Assembly (NCBI GenBank): GCA_002359895.1
Contig: DEOB01000011.1
Span: 249,203 to 313,202 of the forward strand
Direction: 5' to 3'
Length of the DNA: 64,000 nt
Source of the DNA: Stenotrophomonas sp. UBA2629
GTDB taxonomy: Bacteria; Pseudomonadota; Gammaproteobacteria; Xanthomonadales; Xanthomonadaceae
Every line of letters starts with the position of its first letter. Position 1 is the first letter of the stretch. Position numbers and translations under genes: made by a program. This document shows positions 52,255 to 59,390 of the stretch, piece by piece. The notes beneath the pieces were generated by a model. It did not search any database. It had not been told where the DNA came from and saw nothing but the letters and a program-made list of their open reading frames with translations.

Positions 52255-53238
52255 TCAACGATGCACATGCCCGTGATGGCCCTGTTTGTCGGGTCCGTGC
52301 GAATGCCCTTCACTGCCGTGGTCATGCTTCTCGCCAGCAGCAGGCTTCACCTCCGCGCAGTCATCACCGCAGTGGTCCGTCTCCACCTGCAGCGTCACGT
52401 GGTCAATCTCAAAACGCTCATGCAACAGATCGGCCAACTCACGGCGCAGGGTATCCGGTGCGTATCCCTCGTTCATCACCACATGCACGGTCAACGCCGG
52501 GGTGCTGGAGGCCAAAGCCCATACGTGCAGATCGTGGATGCCGGCCACGCCGGGATACCCGCGCAATGCGGTTTCGATGTCACCCAACACCACGCCCTTG
52601 GGCACGCCTTCCAACAAAACGTTGATGGCCTCGCGCAGCAGCACCCAGGTCCGTGGCAACACCCACAGGCCAATCAACACCGCCAGGATGGGATCAACCA
52701 GCGTCCAACCGGTGAAGTGGATGATCAGGCCGCCGGCAATCACGGCCACCGAGCCGAGCATGTCGCTCCACACTTCCAGGTAGGCGCCCTTGACGTTGAG
52801 GCTCTCGCCGCTGCCGGCACTGAGCAGGCGCATGGCGATGAGGTTCACCACCAGGCCGAAAGCGGCCACCCACATCATGCCGGTGGACGCGATGGCCTGC
52901 GGCTCGCGGAAACGTTCAGCCGCTTCCCACAGAATGTAGATGCCAACGCCAAACAGCAGCAGGCCATTGGTGACCGCGCCCAAGGCTTCCAGCCGCGCAT
53001 AACCGTAGGTGCGACGTGCGTCGGGCGGACGCCGGCTCAGCCGCACGGCGGTCAGCGCAATCATCAGACCGAGCGCATCGGTGGCCATGTGCGCGGCATC
53101 GGACAGCAGCGCCAGGCTGTTGGTCCAGAACGCACCAATGACTTCCACGACAAGGTAGGCCGTGGTCAGCCCAAGGGCCCACCACAACGGTTTTTCGTGG
53201 CGGATTTCGCTCGGCGCGTGGTTGTGGTCGTGGCTCAT
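52255..53238 (-). CDS. czcD: CzcD-like cation diffusion facilitator
   Basis: A 327-residue inner-membrane exporter of Zn, Co or Cd driven by proton exchange. Six TM helices are readable; the metal site in TM2 is DAAHMATD and in TM5 EVWSDMLGS, the CzcD-type form. His-rich ends (MSHDHNHAPSEIRHEK and a C terminus with HDHGSEGHSHG) probably gather metal. The cytoplasmic ferredoxin-like domain contains HDLHVWALASS. AGGAG sits 7 nt before the ATG. No metal-responsive regulator gene adjoins, so regulation is unclear. Confidence 0.93.
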   Translation of the reverse strand: MSHDHNHAPSEIRHEKPLWWALGLTTAYLVVEVIGAFWTNSLALLSDAAHMATDALGLMIALTAVRLSRRPPDARRTYGYARLEALGAVTNGLLLFGVGIYILWEAAERFREPQAIASTGMMWVAAFGLVVNLIAMRLLSAGSGESLNVKGAYLEVWSDMLGSVAVIAGGLIIHFTGWTLVDPILAVLIGLWVLPRTWVLLREAINVLLEGVPKGVVLGDIETALRGYPGVAGIHDLHVWALASSTPALTVHVVMNEGYAPDTLRRELADLLHERFEIDHVTLQVETDHCGDDCAEVKPAAGEKHDHGSEGHSHGPDKQGHHGHVHR

Positions 53239-53321
53239 GGGCTGGCTCCTGAAAACAGGGCCAGCTTAGTCAGGCGCGTACGGCGGAGACTATTACATCG
53301 CCGCACGCGCCCGAGCGGGGT

Positions 53322-54146
53322 TCAGCGCGGGCCCAGAATGGTCTGCAGGTCGTTGCCCTGCGGCATGCCCGAGCGCATCTGCACGGTGCCGTCGGCGTCC
53401 TTGAACAGAATGCCCGGCGTGCCCTGGAAGCCCAGTTCCAGCATCAGCGTTTCATTGGCACGCAGCTTGGCCTCGATGGCGGCCGGCACCGTTGCCAACG
53501 GCTTGATGCCGCCCTTGGCGAAGTTGCGCTCGTTCTCCAGCAATGCGGCTTCCGGCGAGGCGGCGGCAAGAATGGCAGCGGCCTTGTTGGCGCTGTCTTC
53601 GCGGATCACGCCCACCAGAATTTCGCGGATCTGCACTTTGCCCGCCGCTACCCACGGTTGTGCGGCTTCCCAGAAGTGGTTGCAGTACGGGCAATTTGGA
53701 TCACTGAACGCATAGATGACGCGCGGCGCATCCGCCTTGCCGTCGGCCACCCAATGACTGGCTTCCACCTTGGTCCAAGCCTGCGCCCCCATCGGGCCGG
53801 ACACCAGTTCTTTGAGCTTGTCGGCGCTGGCATCTTCGCCCTTGGCGTTAACCAGCGTGCCGACCACGGCGTACTGGCCATCCTTGGACACATACACCGC
53901 CAGCGGACGTTGCCCGGCCACACCGGCGTAACCGGTCAGGCCCACCGGCGTTTCAAAAGTGCCCATGAATTCCACGCCCTGCGAGCGCAGGGTTTTCACC
54001 ACGGCCGGCTCGTTGGCGTCGGCAGGTTTGGCCGTGGCCGCAGCTGCAGCGGGCGCCGGCTTGGCCGGTTCGCCATCACGGGCACAGGCGGTGGGCACCA
54101 ACGCGGCGGTGGCCAACAGGAGCAGCATCGAATGCGTACGAATCAT
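53322..54146 (-). CDS. dsbG: Thiol:disulfide interchange protein DsbG/DsbC
   Basis: A 274-residue periplasmic disulfide isomerase or reductase. The signal ends near PTAC (Cys21), possibly a weak lipobox, then an Ala/Pro/Lys linker, a dimerisation domain (about 48-130) and a thioredoxin domain with CPYC (Cys152, Cys155) and cis-Pro in GTPGILF. CPYC is the DsbG form (DsbC has CGYC). GAGG lies 6 nt before the ATG. It follows the TlpA-like gene by 28 bp on the same strand, so the two probably form an envelope-redox operon. Confidence 0.93.
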   Translation of the reverse strand: MIRTHSMLLLLATAALVPTACARDGEPAKPAPAAAAATAKPADANEPAVVKTLRSQGVEFMGTFETPVGLTGYAGVAGQRPLAVYVSKDGQYAVVGTLVNAKGEDASADKLKELVSGPMGAQAWTKVEASHWVADGKADAPRVIYAFSDPNCPYCNHFWEAAQPWVAAGKVQIREILVGVIREDSANKAAAILAAASPEAALLENERNFAKGGIKPLATVPAAIEAKLRANETLMLELGFQGTPGILFKDADGTVQMRSGMPQGNDLQTILGPR

Positions 54147-54174
54147 TGTTTACCTCTTCGAAGAAAGTAGGAGT

Positions 54175-54972
54175 TCACTGCAGATCGCGCAGACGTGTTT
54201 CCAGCGTCGCGCGTGAAATTTCGCCCATGTGCACGTTGCGCAGGCGGCCATCAGCGCCGAAGAACAGCGTCGTCGGCAACGCCCGCGCACCGGTCTGCTG
54301 CATCACCGTGGAGTCGTCATCCAGCAACACGTTATCCAGCACCATGCGCTCTGATGCCAGATATGCGGCAACTTCCTCGGCGGTTTCGCCTTGATTGGCA
54401 AATACGAACTGCACCTGCGGGTGGCTTTGCTGCGCCGCAGCCAACACCGGCATTTCGCGCCGGCACGGCCCGCACCAGGTGGCCCACAGGTTGATCACCA
54501 GCGGCTTGCCGGCAAAGCCTGCCAACGGTGCTGGCTGGCCCTGCATGTCCACCAACACCGCCTCGGGCAATGGAATGGAGGAACGCTGCACGGCAAACAA
54601 CGCCATACCGCCGATGGCCCACAGCGCAGCGCCTGCGGCAAGACCCAACAGCACCGGTTTGCGCGGCGCATGCCTGCGTGTTTTCCAGAATGCATAACCA
54701 GCAGCCACCAAAACACCGGCCCAGACGGAATACCCCCCGTCACCCAAGCGGATGATCGACAACGGCTGCGCCAGGTAATCCTGCGCATGCATTGCGACAT
54801 GCGCCAAGCGTGCGCCCAGCAGACCGAGCAGAAAGGCATCCAGCACCACCGCACCGGCGCGGCTGCGCAGGCCATCCGTGGCCGGCGTGAGGGCGCGCGC
54901 AAAGGCCCATCCCAGGCCCAATGCCAACAGCGCGACCATCGCCATCAAGGGAAACGGGCCAGCGCTGATCAT
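54175..54972 (-). CDS. Membrane TlpA-family thioredoxin with an Lgt-like N-terminal region
   Basis: A 265-residue protein. The N-terminal half has four hydrophobic helices and reads like the core of prolipoprotein diacylglyceryl transferase (LLGARLAHVAMHAQDY and GDGGYSVWAGVL), but too short to be an active Lgt. The C-terminal periplasmic thioredoxin domain has WCGPC (Cys167, Cys170) and LPTTLFFGADGR. It should pass electrons to periplasmic partners, perhaps the neighbouring DsbG. The ATG at 54972 has AAGG 8 nt upstream and is taken as the start in preference to longer frames. Confidence 0.87.
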   Translation of the reverse strand: MISAGPFPLMAMVALLALGLGWAFARALTPATDGLRSRAGAVVLDAFLLGLLGARLAHVAMHAQDYLAQPLSIIRLGDGGYSVWAGVLVAAGYAFWKTRRHAPRKPVLLGLAAGAALWAIGGMALFAVQRSSIPLPEAVLVDMQGQPAPLAGFAGKPLVINLWATWCGPCRREMPVLAAAQQSHPQVQFVFANQGETAEEVAAYLASERMVLDNVLLDDDSTVMQQTGARALPTTLFFGADGRLRNVHMGEISRATLETRLRDLQ

Positions 54973-55110
54973 CGCCACACCCTTGCAAAAACGGCTCCGC
55001 GCACGCATGCCGGGGGCCACAACACCATGTTCCGCACAGTTTCTCCTCAATCAACAGCGATACTTGCCGATATTCCCCGTCTGCCTGATGGCAGCTGCAC
55101 AATCCTACGC

Positions 55111-56544
55111 ATGAACAACGTAACCTCCCACAACGCCGACGCAGAAAGCACCGCGCTCATCACCGATTGGAAGAAAAGCCTTGCTGCAGCAGGCCCACAG
55201 GCCGGCCAGGTATTGGCCGAGCTGGGCGATCGCCATGCGCAGGCGCTTGCAGCGCACTTTTACAAGGTGATGATGAATGACAAGCGCGCATCGCGCTCGT
55301 TGTCGCACGACCAGGTGCGCGTGCGCCTGCAACCGGCCATGCAACGCTGGGTACGCGATCTGCTGCACGCAAACCCTGACAACGTGGAAAGCCTGATCGC
55401 CGCACAGCGCGTGGTCGGCGACGTGCATGCGCGCGTTGGCATACCCGTTGACCTGGTAACACGCGGCACCCGTGTGTTGAAGCAGCGCTTGTTCGCGTTG
55501 ATCGCCGAAAACACCGGTCATGGCGAAGCCGCACACGCCGCCATCGCCAGCCTCACCGCATCATTCGATATCGCGCTGGAAGGCATGACCCTGGCCTACT
55601 CCAACGCACGCGAGCGGTCTTCGCGCACAGATGCGGCGTACCGCCTGTTCTCGCTTGTGCAGAACGTCAGCACCGAACGCGAGCGGCAGCGCGCGCTGTT
55701 GCTGGATTGGGAAAACACCTTGCTGTACGCACTGGCCAGCCAGGACGAAACCAGCAGCTTCCAACCGCTGGCGAAGTCTGAGTTTGGCCTGTGGTTTACC
55801 CACAAGGGCATCCCCAGCTTTGGGGAAAGCTCCGAAACCCAGCAGATCAACGCCTTGATCAACAGCGTTGACCAAGTGCTGCAACACACACTTCAGCAGG
55901 ACAACGAACCCAACAGCCGCGTTCTGTACCTGCAGGAAGTGCGCATGAAGGTCGGCCAGATACGCAACCTGCTGGGCATGTTGTTCGAGCGCATCGGCGA
56001 ACTGGATGCCGGCCGCGACGCGCTCACCAACCTGCTCAACCGGCGCTTCCTGCCCACGGTGCTGCGGCGCGAGATTGAACTGGCCGAAAAATCCGGCGGC
56101 AGCTTCGCCGTATTGCTGTTGGACCTTGACCATTTCAAAGCCATCAACGACGAACATGGTCACGATACCGGCGACCGCGCTTTGCAGCACGTGGCCGGCA
56201 TCCTCAGCCAGTTCAGCCGTGGCAGCGATTACGTGTTCCGCTACGGCGGTGAGGAATTTGTGTTGGTGCTGGTGGCGGTCCAAGAGCAGCAGGCATTGAC
56301 GATCGCCCATGGCCTGTGCCGACGCATTGCCGACACCCCCGTGCAACTGAGCGACGGCCAGCAGCTGCACATCACCACCAGCATCGGTGTAGCACTGTAC
56401 GACGGCCACCCCGACTACGAGCGGGTGATGGCCCGTGCTGATGCCGCGATGTACCAAGCAAAAAAGCAGGGCCGCAACCGCATCATTCTGGGCAGCGACA
56501 CCCTGCCCGCCGCCCCTGGACGTGCGGCGCTGCAACGCAGCTGA
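55111..56544 (+). CDS. dosC: Globin-coupled diguanylate cyclase (DosC-like)
   Basis: A 477-residue cytoplasmic sensor. The N-terminal globin-coupled-sensor domain (about 10-165) has proximal His106 in VVGDVHARVGIP; Tyr51 and Leu73 lie at the same spacing as the distal Tyr43 and Leu65 of E. coli DosC (His98). A middle helical domain (about 175-300) and a GGDEF domain follow, with active site GGEEF and I-site RGSD five residues before it. It should make c-di-GMP in response to heme-bound oxygen. The ATG at 55111 begins MNNVTSHNADAE. No DosP-like phosphodiesterase is adjacent. Confidence 0.93.
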   Translation: MNNVTSHNADAESTALITDWKKSLAAAGPQAGQVLAELGDRHAQALAAHFYKVMMNDKRASRSLSHDQVRVRLQPAMQRWVRDLLHANPDNVESLIAAQRVVGDVHARVGIPVDLVTRGTRVLKQRLFALIAENTGHGEAAHAAIASLTASFDIALEGMTLAYSNARERSSRTDAAYRLFSLVQNVSTERERQRALLLDWENTLLYALASQDETSSFQPLAKSEFGLWFTHKGIPSFGESSETQQINALINSVDQVLQHTLQQDNEPNSRVLYLQEVRMKVGQIRNLLGMLFERIGELDAGRDALTNLLNRRFLPTVLRREIELAEKSGGSFAVLLLDLDHFKAINDEHGHDTGDRALQHVAGILSQFSRGSDYVFRYGGEEFVLVLVAVQEQQALTIAHGLCRRIADTPVQLSDGQQLHITTSIGVALYDGHPDYERVMARADAAMYQAKKQGRNRIILGSDTLPAAPGRAALQRS

Positions 56545-56653
56545 GGCCATGCAACCGGCATCGAGGTAAGCCAACAGCACATGCCGCCCCGCTTTGGGCG
56601 GCGTAGGCTGGGGCCGGGTGCATGCCGCATCCGTCGCCGAAAGCCGCTGTCCG

Positions 56654-57757
56654 ATGCATTTCCTCCGACCAACGCTATTACTGCTCGCCCTGCTGCCCTT
56701 GGCAGCATCCGCAAAAGAAGTACCGCCGCCTGCTGAACATGTTGATGCCGATGGACCTTACGTGTTCCGCAATGGCGGCACGCTGCTGGCGCGTTGGATA
56801 TGCGATGACAAAGTCTATGCACGCAAACTGGACCAGGTTCCCAGCGCACTCACGCCGCTATGCGGTTATCCACATGCATTGAACCTGCTGCCTGCTGCAT
56901 CCGCATCCGCGTCCTCTCTGCCGGCCGTGCCACGCATCGTCGCCGTGTCGGACATCCACGGCCAGTACGGGCTGTTGCGACAACTGCTGCATGCGAACAA
57001 GGTGATTGACGCACAAGATCGCTGGGCCATGGGCAGCGACACATTGGTGATCGCCGGTGATGTGTTTGACCGTGGCCCCCAGGTCACCGAAGCATTCTGG
57101 CTGCTGTACAGCCTGCAGCAACAGGCCGCTGATGCCGGCGGCGCCGTGCACTTCGTCCTCGGTAATCACGAAACCATGGTGCTGTACGACGACCTGCGTT
57201 ACGTCAATCCAAAGTACCTGCGCAGCGCGCAGCTGCTTGGCCGCAGCTATCCGCAGCTGTACGGCAGTGACTCGGTGATCGGTCAATGGCTGCGTACCCG
57301 GCCGGTGCTGCTGCGCATCGGCGACACACTGTTCCTGCACGGCGGCATTTCGCCGGAAGCAGTGCAGATGGCGCTGGATCCAGCGTCCACCAATTCGGCC
57401 TATCAGGCGTCACTGGGAATCCCGAAAGCCGACGTAAAGGCAGATCCCGCCACTGCACCGCTGTACGACGGCAAGACCAGCCCCATCTGGTACCGCGGCT
57501 ACTTTGACGGCCGCCTGGACACCAACGGCGTGCAAAGTGTGCTGGATCAACTCGGACTGCAGCGCATCGTTGTCGGCCACACCTCCATGAAACACGTCAG
57601 CACCTTCCACGGCGGCCGCGTCATCGCCATCGACAGCAGCACCAAGAATGGCGAAAACGGCGAGCTGCTGTTCATCGAGGACGGCAAGCTCAGCCGCGGC
57701 TTGCTGGATGGCTCTCGCGTGCCGCTGGCTGAGGGCGTGGTGGAGGCGGATGACTGA
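56654..57757 (+). CDS. Exported Shewanella-like protein phosphatase (metallophosphoesterase)
   Basis: A 367-residue calcineurin-like phosphoesterase with a signal peptide (MHFLRPTLLLLALLPLAASA). Metal-site motifs are SDIHGQ (Asp100, His102), GDVFDRG (135-141), GNHE (170-173), and later FLHGG and GHT. The arrangement fits the Shewanella-like (Shelph) PPP-type phosphatases, which in this form act outside the cytoplasm. The ATG at 56654 gives the signal peptide; longer frames do not. A GC-rich stem-loop without T-run (56583-56602) lies in the gap after dosC. The substrate is unknown. Confidence 0.9.
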   Translation: MHFLRPTLLLLALLPLAASAKEVPPPAEHVDADGPYVFRNGGTLLARWICDDKVYARKLDQVPSALTPLCGYPHALNLLPAASASASSLPAVPRIVAVSDIHGQYGLLRQLLHANKVIDAQDRWAMGSDTLVIAGDVFDRGPQVTEAFWLLYSLQQQAADAGGAVHFVLGNHETMVLYDDLRYVNPKYLRSAQLLGRSYPQLYGSDSVIGQWLRTRPVLLRIGDTLFLHGGISPEAVQMALDPASTNSAYQASLGIPKADVKADPATAPLYDGKTSPIWYRGYFDGRLDTNGVQSVLDQLGLQRIVVGHTSMKHVSTFHGGRVIAIDSSTKNGENGELLFIEDGKLSRGLLDGSRVPLAEGVVEADD

Positions 57758-58291
57758 GACCGTCAGCATAGAGAAGGTGCAGGAAGGCGGTAGACCATCC
57801 AGATGACATTCTCCATCGCGGGGTGGCCGTCCAACTGCGCTTCACCAAGCGTGCTTACAGGGGGGTACAGCGCCCCAACTGCCGTAGTTGGGCCAGCTGC
57901 ATTGGCGGACAACACACCCTACCCTGCAGTTCAAGCATTGCATTGAGAACCCCTGTCTGCATGACATCCGCGCGGGAATCATGCATTGCGAAGACCGCCG
58001 CCAGAGCCATTCTTTCGCGTCGGGCAGCAAGCAAAGCGCTCCCAACACCGTACCTGCTCCGCACCCAACTTTCGGCACGGTTGACAGCAGATCGGCAGCC
58101 GACCAAACCTACCGCCTACGCTGATTGTGCACAGCCAGCAGCAGCCAACGCTGAAACTTGGCAAAGCAACTTCTGCCCTTCGCCAATACACGCGCGGGCG
58201 TACGTTCTATCCAAAATGCCTCGCCAATACAGAAGCAACCGCTTTTCAGGTTTGATGGATTACTTCCCACCACGTGAAGCAAGGAGAAATC
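57758..58291. other. 534-bp gap, lower G+C, no recognisable gene
   Basis: Less GC-rich than its neighbours. It contains one hairpin, CCCAACT-GCCGT-AGTTGGG (57874-57892), and open frames on both strands with poor codon use and no ribosome sites. It could be a decayed gene or the long leader of the next gene; I cannot tell. Confidence 0.4.
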
Positions 58292-59077
58292 ATGAAAAGG
58301 AAATCCAGTGATGTACCCGGTTCAAACGCCGCCGATGAGATCCTCACGCAGCTACGGCGACAGAACCGCTTACTGAAGATGGGCATGCTACTGGCGCTGT
58401 CTGTGCCCGCCACCCTGCTACTGATGGGCGCCCGCGACACCAAAGCCAAGGCATCGTTCGCCGAGATCGACGTCGGCCGCATCAACATCGTCAGCGAGGA
58501 CGGCGCCAAGTCGATGGTGCTGGCCGCGCGCGGCCTGCTGCCCGGCCCCGTGGTCAATGGTGAAGTGGTGACCAGCGACCGTGGCGACAAGCCCGGAATG
58601 GTCTTTTACAACGGCGTCGGCGACGAAGTCGGTGGGCTGATCTATGAAGGAAGGCTGGACAAGAACGGAAAGCCGGCTGGAGGGGTGCACCTGTCGATGG
58701 ACCGCTTCGGTGGAGATCAGCAAGTGGCGATGCACCACTACGAAGGCGGCGGCTTCATGGAGACTGGTCTGTCCGTGTTCGATCGCGGCATGGAGAAAGA
58801 CTACGGACCGATCTACGAGCAGTACCTCAAAGCACCTGCAGGAGCAGAGAAAGACGCGCTGCTCGCACGTTGGAAGGCCGCTGGTGGGCGGCAGACCACG
58901 CGACTCTTCGTGGGGCGCACACGCGGCGAATCCTCGGCACTGATCCTGGCAGATGCCACAGGAAATCCACGCATCATGATGACCGTGACGCCACAGGGCG
59001 AAGCATCACTGGACTTCATGGACGACCAAGGCAATGTCATCCAAAGCCTGCCGGAGAAGACCGACGCAGCGAAGTGA
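58292..59077 (+). CDS. Hypothetical membrane-anchored protein
   Basis: A 261-residue protein I do not recognise. The N terminus is charged (RKSSDVPGSNAADEILTQLR), then one TM helix (about 29-46), then a periplasmic domain rich in Gly and Asp with repeated short beta-hairpin-like phrases (GVGDEVGGLIYEG, ADATGNPRIMMTVTPQG, MDDQGNVIQSLPEK). Clear start: AAGGAG 5 nt before the ATG. It has no cysteines in the mature part. It stands alone after a 534-bp low-GC gap. Similar proteins may exist in the genus, but no function can be proposed. Confidence 0.75.
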   Translation: MKRKSSDVPGSNAADEILTQLRRQNRLLKMGMLLALSVPATLLLMGARDTKAKASFAEIDVGRINIVSEDGAKSMVLAARGLLPGPVVNGEVVTSDRGDKPGMVFYNGVGDEVGGLIYEGRLDKNGKPAGGVHLSMDRFGGDQQVAMHHYEGGGFMETGLSVFDRGMEKDYGPIYEQYLKAPAGAEKDALLARWKAAGGRQTTRLFVGRTRGESSALILADATGNPRIMMTVTPQGEASLDFMDDQGNVIQSLPEKTDAAK

Positions 59078-59390
59078 GCGCTTCAGCACGACGCTGAAGA
59101 ACGGCAAGGAGCAGCCTCCAATACGAGGCTGCTGCTGCGCATGAACAGACAGCAGAAGCATGCCAGCACCGGCCAAGATGTCCTGTTGAACGCCGCAGCG
59201 AAGCTACCCTCCATCAGGAACTGCACCGCCACTGGCGACCCACCAGAGGCCCCCTTGCGGCCCGTGGCCGTGGGCTTTCCTGGGCAGGACAGCGAAGTTC
59301 CCCAGCACTCGCCGTGGCCGCCAGCCCGCTCTGCCCTACAATGGCGGCCTTATGGCAGGCCCCTGCCCGGCAATTGAAGTGGACTTCCGC
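59078..59390. other. Gap before mutS with a stem-loop and a possible -10
   Basis: 313 bp. AGCAGCCTC-CAATAC-GAGGCTGCT (59110-59133) is a 9-bp stem without a T-run, probably a weak terminator of the preceding gene. TACAAT at 59337-59342 could be the mutS -10. No gene seen. Confidence 0.45.
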
